From a virus: a stretch of DNA of 47,167 nucleotides. Shown here piece by piece: positions 24,701 through 31,905 of this stretch. The first letter of the stretch is position 1, and every line of letters begins with the position of its first letter. Position numbers and translations under genes: made by a program. The DNA is taken from the IMG/VR virus record IMGVR_UViG_3300009497_000009, positions 1 to 47,167 of that record. The stretch is one strand, 5' to 3'. The notes under the pieces were generated by a model. It worked only from the letters and a program-made list of their open reading frames with translations, searched no databases and was not told the origin of the DNA.

Positions 24701-27641
24701 TGAGACAGCTAAGATGAATCGTCAGATTCGTAAGGTGCTCCCAACTATGGTTAAGGCAGATGGAGAGTATGATGTAAAAGGAGCAAAGTCCCCAATGTCA
24801 GGAAAAGAGGTTAGTGATAGATATCAAACCTTGCATGAAGAAATCCTTGACGCGCAAGCAAAAAAGCTTTTCAAAGAGCTTGGGTGGGACGAGTTGAAAA
24901 AGAATCCAGGTAACAAAGAAGCACGACTTAAATTCCTGCAGAGAGTGAAAAGCGTTATTATGGATAACGCAATGAAGAATAACAAGCTTGACTCTAACTT
25001 AGATAAACAACTTAGGATCGTAGAGGACATGGTAAATAACACCGTGGACTTTAATGTCCCAACATATATGCCTGTTTATCAGCGGCAGTTACAGAACCAA
25101 ATCTTCTCTCTGTTTAGATCCAATGTGTACCAGGTTAAGCTACCAGGACGTGACCTTGTACAAGCAAACTCTGGAGGTAAGTGGAAGATTGGGGATGAGA
25201 TAAGAGAGCTTAGACATATACATATAGATGAAAAAGGGAATACAGTGGCGGCAGAGATAATGATATCTGAAGACCTGGCAGAAATGCATGGTATAGAGGT
25301 TGGGGATCGCATTATAATGTACCGTATCCCAAACCAGGACTACTCTTCAGCAGTCCCATCTCAAGTTGCTGGTATCCTTCCTCGAGGATACTCAAAGACA
25401 GTTATGGTGGCAGGTGGTATTACAATTCAAACAGGATCTGACTTCGATATTGATAAACTATTTAACCTGTTTGAGAACAAGGATCCCAAGAATAGACTGG
25501 ATAGGTTAAAGAATGAGCTGTTTAATATCTCCTATTCTATATTAATGAATAAGGAAACAGCACCCTACCTGTTTGCCCCACTTAATCAGGATACACTAAA
25601 CGATCTAGCCGACAATCCTGAAATTGCAAAAGAAGAAGTCAGAGATTTTGATGACCCACTTGTAGAAATCAAGATGGAGTCTAACTATAAAAGTGCTGCA
25701 ACACTTGTGGGTGGGTATGCTAATGCTATTGCAGGTATGAGCATTGCTAATGTTGCATCTCAGTTCGAGAATGAAGAATACGTACAGAACGGTATAGCAG
25801 TAAATGCATCTAAGAAATTCATACTAAATGACACAGCACTTGGTCTGATATCTACTAGGTCAGAGATGACAAACGAAAGAAATATTGCTGGAATCGTAGA
25901 GAGACTTTCTGCAGCGCTAGATGCTGGTAGTAAATTAATCCACAGTACGCTTAACGATAATGATATTACTCTCAACGCTACAGTGTATCTTAAGAGTATA
26001 GGATTTGGGGACCGAGATGTAGTGGCATTAATGACGACCCCCCTTGTTAGGGAGTTTGTTGAAAGTAAAAGAGACAACAGAAACAAGAGTAACCAGAGAG
26101 TATTCCAAGATTTAGGAATTAATAGAAAGACCTACAGCAAAATTGCAAGCTTTGATAGCAGCATACTGCCCCCAGCTTTAAATACTGAGGAACTTGAAAG
26201 AGTTTCTAAAGAGGGGAATAGAAAAGATCCGGTTGCAAAAGAAGCATTGTACGCATTTGCGCATGCACTTGTAGCAGGTAACAGCTTGTCAGACTTCTAC
26301 AGAGTCATTGCTGCAGATAACCTGGATGGGATGGGGGACCTTGCTGAGATTGAGGCATACCTGGATGTGCTAGATAACTACAAGAGAAGCGGTAACAGAA
26401 ACATCGTTGGTTACTCAGAGGTGGAGAAGATACTTAAGGGGGATGCATATAGAATTAGTAGAGCCTTCTTCAACATCATAGATGAGTCGATGCAGATATC
26501 ATCGGAGCTGTTTATGAGCGGGACGAAGGGGGTTAGAGAGTTTAAACAGTTGCTGAAGGATGTTGCTGGAAAGCAAACTATGACTGCTGCAGAGCACAGA
26601 TTTGTAGACAGAGCATTGTTCTACCACATCTTTACTAAGGAGGGTTCTCCGATAGGATCATTGATGCAGAAGTCTGTAGTAAAGTCGATGCTTCTTGATC
26701 CTAAAAACAACTTGTACAAACAAGTGAAAGACCTGATCGAGGAGATTCCAGCATTGAGAAGTAACTCTATGATTGCGTCTATTAAAGAGGGACCTAAATA
26801 CAATGATCCTACTACAAGAGTGTTTGGAATAAGCATAGAGAACACGGAGAAAATGTCACTCAGAGCAAGAGAAACCCAACGTCAGTCGTTTGGAGATCTA
26901 TTGTACAGACCGGAGAAATACACTAGTGACCCACAAGAACAGAAGAAGATCCAGAATATGGGTAAGAGACTGGTACTCAACTCAATCGTAACAACCGGAC
27001 TTGCACCTTCTTATGGTACATACTACGACGCCATCCCAATAGACTTCTTTATGGAGATAGCTGACGAGAGTGGGAAGACCTTGATGCAGTACTTGCGAGA
27101 AGAATTCCAGAATGTCAAGAATGACGAGAGATACTTTGACGATTTCATGTTCAGCTTTATGCAGAACTACGGTGCCGCTACTGTAGCATCTGCACCACTT
27201 GTTGGACGAATGCCACGTTCGTATGTGCAACGCGGTGAAGGACTGTACGGATTGCCTGCATCAGTAGAACTAGATGGTCGTCCGGCGCGATATGTAACAA
27301 GAGCTAATTACAGTAAGGGTGTAGATAAGATGTCAGTGTATGAGTATAACAACACAGATGAGATGTATCACCTAATACAGAGCACGAGTATAACTAATAA
27401 GATTATCGAGCTCAACCTCAGAGACAGAAATGGGGATATTGTAACTAGCAGTTTCTTTGCTGAAAGCCAAGGAGAAAGAAAAGTAAGGATGGCAGGTAAA
27501 GGTAAAGGAAAAGATAAAGTTGTAGATTTACATTCTAGAGCTGGAATTACAAAGACTATGTCTGATCCTATGACTATGAACGAGGAGACAAGAAGAATCA
27601 GAACTACAGACAGCTCTTCAGATATATCACATGTTTGCTAA
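15729..27641 (+). CDS. Giant virion RNA polymerase with zincin metallopeptidase motif (3,970 aa)
   Basis: This frame is open for 3,970 codons. The N-terminus has two NPITGLP repeats (about residues 7-25) and hydrophobic stretches near 194-218 and 475-493, then a long Lys/Glu-rich helical part to about 1,000. HEAFH at 1806-1810 fits the zincin HExxH zinc site. The polymerase part lies further on. YRIPNQ (3198-3203) is followed by SDFDID, with Asp at 3238, 3240 and 3242. This matches the RxPTLHR...NADFDGD layout of bacterial beta prime, where R425 precedes D460 by 35 residues (39 here). QKNS (K2908) and SAKKG (K2948/K2949) are candidate beta-type barrel lysines. The product should be packaged, enter the cell with the DNA and transcribe early genes. 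The protease could cleave the chain or other giants. The family reading is strong; cleavage is conjecture. Confidence 0.85.
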   Translation: MSNKGTINPITGLPQQNTLNPITGLPFTTAEELGAFQAKVNRQRPQVSVAPGFAATTGDFSSYADRGVTLSGGPSYKDYSTIRALNQSAGEKLLIGAKKGTVTGASAFVNGLLGMAGALDFAAGSNLNPKSRGSLVGTAQDWTNLVNTEEWRENSRKNNPHYYTKTELDNIGNFNPFSENNSFTWNFLTDKIFDGIGFLVGTAASIYVTAGTGVIGRVGQLGNISKGLATWRTAKTIKSGQSLSKALGTYRTTKNVASKIYNGAAKTEAAFLSAVGEASIEGKETGKQVYEKLYAEALRKKTAMGLPAQLSAQEVQQLKLQALEAEGAAFYSNVGVLSLSNSIMFRGLFKQFGKAAGTSRWLRAATAAERAAKPSLRVVDKLSGLPGYGIRQTAQAARFSAPFLKTMAAEGSEEAAQYAITEGMIEYEMAKMHDSGLGDIVESLIDTNKLRIAAESSPEVASKMLETFSNPEAREQFVIGSIVGILGGGIQGYKESKASRKQRDEQATLLNNEGMFRAARGAESVNKQSFFLQRMNEAEQAGDREQFEYYQRRLQAEQILQHYNKGSLDLFREMLEDSKSLPENEFKELYGISPETVIDQNKLVDDIVSRSKEIEKSAEMIDELYTSSPTVGAGKLFMSKEEKELEKNNLQDEAIYKNYLKLELGSLKFIDGAISEKVDKIEEMFPGLLTDVLVTQTYKKGKEADYEEGTRTKSVNMRDRIRNYVRNRFGEVALEEGKFSLDVQQNLEKNLNTILANNQEHTEFETVRKELVELRELISQRGNAVTAYNNLNRSPELRDLAISGTKIALEREAQTKRDALVDQIIADTVTPEQLKAKADRILQQGSISEEARKRANDEIAARTKTRSDAQQKWDTMSRPAVENLEGLSPLLDSYREQYLKDRSQEAPIRDTTVEQKRKADEAAEIIKRRKQEGARLAAENRKTGEQSAPGQQPTEKEQKGLQRRIDRSKKDFAAATSLEEKAKALLRYLNSVSNSKGIASEEDAAWYEASKAELEAEGFVFDDIGDELNSDERDERIGAPFDIRTEETSDAVPKGKIIIKAVVKPRRVVDGKTVSRPTYDVIRGTGTTAARDALVAEVYALEDEITTDNFNEISPKLKAARKALKDYDDANFPSSKSVAAPKKAAPEKVADQGTASTKKDALFTTHSESLNNEVVKDAQGRVVVSSDGVPMDSGLDSERTVNGEPIITDRSLLDSDKVVAGTTLVLEVIEDDWWLGNKGKTQYRNAAAHIPIYVKLPSGEVLGVLTANDSAMRRAAYQEYLKGAQGQQVTVAVAKKYLNNRNNAVVELQDGTTGTFLSRVDEVFGNTPLGVVTYAKNLSKKGLTVANTQGLTQEDLDAIAELSNEVTSDKVRYGQVVALHKDSNGKWKYSLLQTARLTEAEQEEAFNLLLDSSPESYQKLVDEVGLNTLSPAEVGEVSVTYLQVEKDYMRNADKRVIRFAVPTRSVKSEMARADLENGMFVVALDNRTLTNLADPSTAEATAKAILNGKKGTTEAGILGNLIQKLVENEDGFINTKGAGFQIIKEDMSKEEALAFIMSLPDAVKRTLKNKRKQVDINRLNADPSYYNTLVEETREDPLPLQTVFGHRGVIMTDVVLHNGSMYNGIGLEFDLSQLKIGNKKPKANNIKVSRPISTAETNDAQALFDEAAKAREQEVGEQEYDPTQVTDDDIAEAEKATRKRLLAILAERRKKKGQQETGTGTETETKTDPEEEKLKGMDLEDDAFRLSANKGKRLNKAQAIAWLKQRNIPVEFYEIAKQVGSKVAHGYMKNAAVYLWNNAEVGTEYHEAFHYVFRTSLSEKQREGLYKEARKRFNLPNATELELEEAMAEEFRNYVFTAQETGKTLPGKIRKFFNDLWNFIKALFVNPVGVEQFYSLIESNKVPNKYERSAEKFATKGEVYRLVSDLGNDYEMQQQVLDVISMQFVDTYNESNQMLQGMSQLEGTGKNNKVLATALLGTTEQDKGIIADWFLQHSFSTETDGYMSDEAMEAIKNAKSSEEIKNAVKKYKLQRKPPLQAFIEGELPTTVFNKEEKTQRNTAIIFYNVWKNWFDVTDELGNIEQYGWRDAAAADLLKYGFTIQTRVATRTALEQEEEGSPEQEEVNFDKIYDISHFEQDPLKVASKEVRNLLSRIVDTTPNVFGIPTYIDVEATLRKTIAVTAGAKGYSEILGRIQEAARIEEIEAQKTDRKSLILGPLKDYLNGTPTAQEVAALTRFLTKTYSELRIVQENQIETTDGGVEMSVQTINSDRKSAVINWQDTWKNDGLQTLSVPRPGAVFTETEDGGIAFNNNITEGQNRIDLLKEAFLNYDRENTVEGKATQLGKIMWNLSLGMGSTEQEATDRLMSYVLKNTTLDNNEISKIFKKVIYLANQAVDFKVEGGRVKDVMLKKGKVRNFFVSEGSTVKELANIAAEYSVPVAIAYVNGKGKTIYPYNLPTPFTDLIEDLKQNAASNKYAFLQGDESFTAMNTEHKAMLMTLIANPEFEISSWALDTINNEASDDANIEYKKMSERDSLILKLNMFVNQGSAIKYGWIPVSTQETRGRLDFVKFPKIEEKNFAAVEAAGLQRESFSGRLKSVVIRDLVRLSNNPRVAENYNNGFHLTGIVNTKLGSGLLMSETVKDYLQNPKGKEYQDFNKELDRQVKEYVNTVFKRNRENLRNELLRYNIIRLVEGKPEFLEKSKLDSSVQKYGGVNRFLNNYMMTDMLARIEMAEMLRGGVVQFENLTKFYKRMGLIQTPGDKLMQKGEFEADPDYGMAPTIVEASIGKMQNQEPFHNEAADNLRDLSLAPFYEKTMKMSKEEALKKAESIAKQYRNDFGDHTDAQAFASDLFYKMYKQGKGQWTSEDDVWFDEYLNKKGEWKGDKYIEPIKPFVNNQVMENGASISDMQKNSLLVVTRPLAEMNTVLAAMYLRMNKAGDNIHIINTESAKKGAKGQEFAVNQELGATMFEGLEGTEMSTDGLYIPQTISDKRAETAKMNRQIRKVLPTMVKADGEYDVKGAKSPMSGKEVSDRYQTLHEEILDAQAKKLFKELGWDELKKNPGNKEARLKFLQRVKSVIMDNAMKNNKLDSNLDKQLRIVEDMVNNTVDFNVPTYMPVYQRQLQNQIFSLFRSNVYQVKLPGRDLVQANSGGKWKIGDEIRELRHIHIDEKGNTVAAEIMISEDLAEMHGIEVGDRIIMYRIPNQDYSSAVPSQVAGILPRGYSKTVMVAGGITIQTGSDFDIDKLFNLFENKDPKNRLDRLKNELFNISYSILMNKETAPYLFAPLNQDTLNDLADNPEIAKEEVRDFDDPLVEIKMESNYKSAATLVGGYANAIAGMSIANVASQFENEEYVQNGIAVNASKKFILNDTALGLISTRSEMTNERNIAGIVERLSAALDAGSKLIHSTLNDNDITLNATVYLKSIGFGDRDVVALMTTPLVREFVESKRDNRNKSNQRVFQDLGINRKTYSKIASFDSSILPPALNTEELERVSKEGNRKDPVAKEALYAFAHALVAGNSLSDFYRVIAADNLDGMGDLAEIEAYLDVLDNYKRSGNRNIVGYSEVEKILKGDAYRISRAFFNIIDESMQISSELFMSGTKGVREFKQLLKDVAGKQTMTAAEHRFVDRALFYHIFTKEGSPIGSLMQKSVVKSMLLDPKNNLYKQVKDLIEEIPALRSNSMIASIKEGPKYNDPTTRVFGISIENTEKMSLRARETQRQSFGDLLYRPEKYTSDPQEQKKIQNMGKRLVLNSIVTTGLAPSYGTYYDAIPIDFFMEIADESGKTLMQYLREEFQNVKNDERYFDDFMFSFMQNYGAATVASAPLVGRMPRSYVQRGEGLYGLPASVELDGRPARYVTRANYSKGVDKMSVYEYNNTDEMYHLIQSTSITNKIIELNLRDRNGDIVTSSFFAESQGERKVRMAGKGKGKDKVVDLHSRAGITKTMSDPMTMNEETRRIRTTDSSSDISHVC

Positions 27642-27652
27642 ATAAAGAATAA

Positions 27653-30600
27653 ATGAGTTGCAGATTTAAAGTCGGAGGTATAGATAACCCATTGCTTTCA
27701 GACGTTATGTTCTACGTAGAGGATACTGCTGCAGAAGCAAGAGATCCATACAAAATAAAGCAGATGCTGGACGGCAAGATAGCCGTCTTAGATGGGGATA
27801 CTCTTTACTTGCGAGATGATGTAATGGATGCAAGAAAAGAAATAGGTTACATCAACGCAGCAGCCCAAGACTTTTTTGGGGCATACACAAATCTGATTAC
27901 TGAGACTCGAGAAGGGAAGAACGTAAGGCTGGATATAGACCCTGAAGTATTGGAGGTTATGTTTAGAAATACTTCAGTGCAGTTTACTATGTCTGAAGAC
28001 ACAGACATTGAGGCTGAAGGTGAAGATCTGACGCAAGACCCACTAGTAGACGAGGTATTTAATGTACAAGAAAGGGTAGATAATACAACAGAAAAGCTCT
28101 TAACAAATGTGGAGCTTCAGATAGGGAGACTCGAGCGCTTAGAGCAGAAGGAGAAGACTAAGCAGAAGCTACGAGAGCTGGAGCTGTTAAAAGCAAACCT
28201 AAAGAAAATAAAGCAGGGACAGGAGAAGATATCTGACTATGCTGAATACATAGACTATGTCTTCGCACTAGCACAGAGAGCTGAGAAGTTGTACGATAGA
28301 ATACAACAAGAGTATGCAGTTAGCTATAAAACAATGCCCAATGAGGATAAAGCTAACATACTTAAAAACATCTCAGACCTGCAGCAGACTATACAAGCAT
28401 TCTACAATAAGGACAAAAAGAAGTCCGCTCTTACTATTCTCAAAAACAAACTAGATACTCTAGCGGATACTGAAGGTTTAAAAGATGACCTACTGCAAGA
28501 CGTACGAGATACTATAAAAAGAATGGATGCTCTAGATGATAGGTACTTAGCTGTAGCTATCCCAATACAAGCAAGATTGCTTCTGTCATTTGCTCCTATA
28601 GGTGTTAATCAAAAAATAGATGCAGACATAGAGTTTCTAGAAAAGGCGTTGGAGGAAAATAATCTTAACATCCCATTCCGAGGACTAGAGAGAAACAATA
28701 AACAATACGAAGCAATAGCTATGGAACGTAACCTTCGATCTGGTTACGGGTTACTTGACAGCAGACAAGCAAAGCAAAATAGACAACGACGTCTGATAGA
28801 GCTAAATATCAAGCAGCTTAAAGAAAAACGTATTGGGCCAGCTCGTATCATAAAAGAGTTGAGAGAAACACACCAGGATGCATCCGGGTTCTCACTTTAC
28901 ACAGATCCTTTGGTTTACAGCTCGGATATTACACTCAGTTTGTTTTCAAGTGCAATCAAAACAGGCCTACTTGAAGGCCACAGAAGCACCATAGATACTA
29001 AGTTTAAACTGCGTGATGCTTTCTACAAGTTTAGAGATGCAAGTACTGCGTCAGAAAGAAACCCGGCAGAAATGTTTAAGGATATGCTAGAGGTAGTTTC
29101 TGTGTATCGTAAAAACAAGAAAACACAGAAGGTAGAGAAGACTAATATCTTGAGTATTGTACAGCCTTTTGATATAGCTAGCTACAACGAGAAGCAGAAT
29201 ACAATGTTTGAGCTTGCAAAAGAAGAATACGGCTACCCAGAGGATGTCTCAGAACTTGATGACTTCTTTAGAAGTAAAGAGGGAAGACTATACAACCAAA
29301 CAGTTGCGGAGTGGTATTCAAAAAATGGAAGACCGATAGACGGAGCTCAGGACATAATTGATGACATGCTTAATAAGCGGGATAAGATACTACTCGCACG
29401 AAATAAAGCGTACAAAGAGGGTAGGGACTTTGAAGCAAGGGAGCTGTCTTATCAGTACAATGCGCTGGACCTTGAGATAAAGAAAGTATACCGACGAGGA
29501 AAAGGGGGATGGGTAATTACAGGTAGCCTAACACAACCTAATGATAGCTACATTAACCCTAAGTTTACGAACATGCCCGCAGCAACAAGAGAGTTCTACG
29601 ACGTGTTTATGGAGGTGTATAAAGAGCACCAAGCTAAACTTGGGAGACGCCCAATGGTTCAGAACTCCTGGGACAATTTTTCTTACATGGCTCCTGCTAT
29701 ACTAAAGGATGCCATAGACTCTTTCAAAGAAAAGAAGTTTAAGGAGGGTGCCCAAAACGCAATTGGGGATGTGTTTACACAGAATGAAACCGATACAGAG
29801 TTTGGGGAACTCATCGATGCAAATGGGGAGAAGTTAAGAGTAATCCCCAAATACTTTACGAATACAGTAGAGGAGTCTAAGATCTCCAGAGACATAGTAA
29901 ACAGTCTAGTCAAATTTGTTGACATGGCTAACCGCTATGAAGCCACAGCTAAAATGGCTGGAGTAGTTAATGTGATGCATGACTCTATTAGAGATCGTAC
30001 TGTTAAAGAACTGTCTGCTACAGGTATCCCAATAGTAGATAAGACTGCACAGCGACTAGGATTTGGAATAGAAAAAGAGGGACTTGGAAAAGATAGTCGA
30101 GACTTTGAGCATCTTAAAAACTTCATAGATAATGTAATCTATGGAGAGAGCATGAGAAAGCAGGAAACTGATAAAATCTTAGGATTCTCAAAGACAAAGC
30201 TTTACGGTAAAGCCGCGTCACTTACTGCACTATCAAGACTTGGATTTAACGGGCTGCAAGCTACTAACCAGTTGATAATAGACTCTATATCAAATGGATC
30301 TGAAGGCTGGGCAAGACAGTTCTACAGCAAGGGAAGTCACTTCAAGGCACAGACAATAGTTAACCTCGCTCTGTCTGATCTTGGGACAAGTGTAAGCGAG
30401 GCAATCTCACCTAAGTTTGTTAAACAAAGTAAGCTAAATCAAATGGCTGAAATGTTTGATGTCTTCCAGGAAATGGGTAGAACAGAGGATGTTACTGGGA
30501 GTGCTGTAAGAAAAGCCACTAACCTAAACTCCGTGTTTATTTTGCAAAGAATCCCGGAATGGCAAACAACTATGACGAAGATGGTGGCCCTTGCTCTAGA

Positions 30601-31525
30601 ACAAAAAGGGTTCAAAGATAAGAATGGGAACATCATCAAAAATAAAGAGGGGGAAGAGGCAAATCTTTGGGATATATTAGAAAAGGATTCAAAAGGTCAG
30701 TTAAAAGTTAGATCTGATGTTGCAAACTTTGGGAACAAAGAGATGGGTATGTTTGCCGCCAAAGTATCCGGGATGGTAAAGAGAACCAACCAGTTGAAGG
30801 GGAGCTTTGATAAGACTCTTATAGAGAGACAGGGGGCTTTGTCATTAGTAGCTCTGTTCCGCAAGTTCTTGAATCCTGCATACAGAAAAAGAATGGGTCA
30901 CAGAAGTGGGGGATACCACATCGACGTAGAGCTAGGAGATATAACAGAAGGGTACTACACTACATATTATAATGCTATCACAGCAGCGGTACGTGGATTT
31001 AAAAATGACCCAATAGACTCTCTAAAACTCCTGGTTGGGAAAAGCAAGAATCAAAATGAATTGCAGAGACAAAACATTCGCAGAATTTTGCATGAGCAAT
31101 TCTACATTACAATGACCGGAATGATAACACTGATTCTAAATGGTATGATGGACGATGATGATGAGTATGATAACTGGTACACACACATGGCAATCTACCA
31201 GATGAATAGACTTGAAACAGAACTCAAAGCATTTAGAAGCGTAAATGAATTTGGGAGAATAATAGAGTCCCCCACTGCAGCTGCTAACCTAGTTAAGGAT
31301 GCATCCCAGCTTATTACAGCTACAAACAACTTAGCCGGATACTATATGGGTTGGCCAACAATAGAAGAAAAGGATGTCTTCTATCAACGACGGTCTGGTA
31401 AATACGAGAGGGGAGATCTTAAGTGGGTTAAGGAACTAGAAGATATACTCCCAGTAATAAGCGGTATTGTAAAGACCGGGGACCCAGAAGAAGCTAACAA
31501 ATATTTCATCCTTAGTAATAAATAA
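27653..31525 (+). CDS. Large virion protein downstream of the RNA polymerase (1,290 aa)
   Basis: The 1,290-residue protein starts 11 bases after the polymerase gene with no Shine-Dalgarno site. Residues 1-120 contain small beta segments. Residues 130-300 are strongly helical with repeated Glu/Lys/Leu heptads (LQIGRLERLEQKEKTKQKL), a probable coiled coil. A later segment (about 1068-1110) has FRKFLNPAYRKRMGHRSGG and GYYTTYYNA, an Arg/Tyr-rich conserved-looking stretch. Residues 1150-1170 form a short hydrophobic helix (YITMTGMITLILNGMM) followed by an acidic DDDDEYD run. I do not recognise an enzyme motif. Large proteins in this position are virion components in crAss-like phages, perhaps polymerase partners. 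It is the last plus-strand gene and ends just before the shared terminator. Confidence 0.55.
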   Translation: MSCRFKVGGIDNPLLSDVMFYVEDTAAEARDPYKIKQMLDGKIAVLDGDTLYLRDDVMDARKEIGYINAAAQDFFGAYTNLITETREGKNVRLDIDPEVLEVMFRNTSVQFTMSEDTDIEAEGEDLTQDPLVDEVFNVQERVDNTTEKLLTNVELQIGRLERLEQKEKTKQKLRELELLKANLKKIKQGQEKISDYAEYIDYVFALAQRAEKLYDRIQQEYAVSYKTMPNEDKANILKNISDLQQTIQAFYNKDKKKSALTILKNKLDTLADTEGLKDDLLQDVRDTIKRMDALDDRYLAVAIPIQARLLLSFAPIGVNQKIDADIEFLEKALEENNLNIPFRGLERNNKQYEAIAMERNLRSGYGLLDSRQAKQNRQRRLIELNIKQLKEKRIGPARIIKELRETHQDASGFSLYTDPLVYSSDITLSLFSSAIKTGLLEGHRSTIDTKFKLRDAFYKFRDASTASERNPAEMFKDMLEVVSVYRKNKKTQKVEKTNILSIVQPFDIASYNEKQNTMFELAKEEYGYPEDVSELDDFFRSKEGRLYNQTVAEWYSKNGRPIDGAQDIIDDMLNKRDKILLARNKAYKEGRDFEARELSYQYNALDLEIKKVYRRGKGGWVITGSLTQPNDSYINPKFTNMPAATREFYDVFMEVYKEHQAKLGRRPMVQNSWDNFSYMAPAILKDAIDSFKEKKFKEGAQNAIGDVFTQNETDTEFGELIDANGEKLRVIPKYFTNTVEESKISRDIVNSLVKFVDMANRYEATAKMAGVVNVMHDSIRDRTVKELSATGIPIVDKTAQRLGFGIEKEGLGKDSRDFEHLKNFIDNVIYGESMRKQETDKILGFSKTKLYGKAASLTALSRLGFNGLQATNQLIIDSISNGSEGWARQFYSKGSHFKAQTIVNLALSDLGTSVSEAISPKFVKQSKLNQMAEMFDVFQEMGRTEDVTGSAVRKATNLNSVFILQRIPEWQTTMTKMVALALEQKGFKDKNGNIIKNKEGEEANLWDILEKDSKGQLKVRSDVANFGNKEMGMFAAKVSGMVKRTNQLKGSFDKTLIERQGALSLVALFRKFLNPAYRKRMGHRSGGYHIDVELGDITEGYYTTYYNAITAAVRGFKNDPIDSLKLLVGKSKNQNELQRQNIRRILHEQFYITMTGMITLILNGMMDDDDEYDNWYTHMAIYQMNRLETELKAFRSVNEFGRIIESPTAAANLVKDASQLITATNNLAGYYMGWPTIEEKDVFYQRRSGKYERGDLKWVKELEDILPVISGIVKTGDPEEANKYFILSNK

Positions 31526-31531
31526 GGCCAG

Positions 31532-31567
31532 AAAAAGGGGGTGGCGAAAGCCGGCCCCCAATTTTCC
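31532..31567. terminator. Bidirectional intrinsic terminator between convergent blocks
   Basis: A G/C-rich hairpin, GGGGGTGGC-GAAA-GCCGGCCCCC (one bulge or mismatch), is followed by AATTTT on the plus strand. Read on the minus strand, the same hairpin is followed by CTTTTT. It has a stable GAAA tetraloop and occupies the 41-base gap between the convergent gene ends at 31,525 and 31,567. It should end transcription from both sides. Confidence 0.8.
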
Positions 31568-31905
31568 TATTGTTTCTCTCTGTTGACAGCAACCATAAAC
31601 AGTGTAAGATATCCCATGAGATCCATGAGGGTATCTTCACTATCACCATCAACACCTAAAGTTTTGAAGCGACGAAGTTTGTGCTCTATCTGCCCCTCCA
31701 ATAACTGGAGAGATGATAGATTACAAAACAAGTTCACATCAGAGAGTGCACTGTTTCCGTAAGATCTGTTCTTCTCTGCAAGCAGGGACTTTAACTTATC
31801 TAATACAGCGTGTGCCTCTTTAATTGTAGGATGTACAGGCTCTATGTCATCAGTACTAGTAGCCACGTAATCATGTTCCCAAAACTTTTGGTTATTCATT
31901 GTCAT
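31567..31905 (-). CDS. DUF1599-like (nucleotide modification associated) protein
   Basis: This 112-residue protein is helical and has KNRSYGNSALSDVN (45-58), LEGQIEHKLRRF (69-80) and DTLMDLMGYLTLF (91-103). These match the order of motifs in DUF1599/Nmad1-type proteins, a MazG-like all-alpha family that phages carry beside nucleotide metabolism or base-modification genes. The acidic residues at 70, 74, 91 and 95 are plausible metal ligands for nucleotide hydrolysis. It is the last gene of the minus-strand block and its start overlaps the end of the UNG gene by 14 bases, so the two are probably co-translated. The family assignment is from memory of the motifs and should be taken as moderate. 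Confidence 0.55.
   Translation of the reverse strand: MTMNNQKFWEHDYVATSTDDIEPVHPTIKEAHAVLDKLKSLLAEKNRSYGNSALSDVNLFCNLSSLQLLEGQIEHKLRRFKTLGVDGDSEDTLMDLMGYLTLFMVAVNREKQ

Noticed and set aside
15729-27641. Stop-codon reassignment, as seen in some crAss-like phages
   Set aside because: TAG is used as a normal stop (for example at 2152-2154 and 4449-4451) and the giant frame stays open under the standard code.
15729-31525. Intron, intein or homing nuclease in the giant genes
   Set aside because: The frames are continuous and no HNH, GIY-YIG or LAGLIDADG motif was seen.
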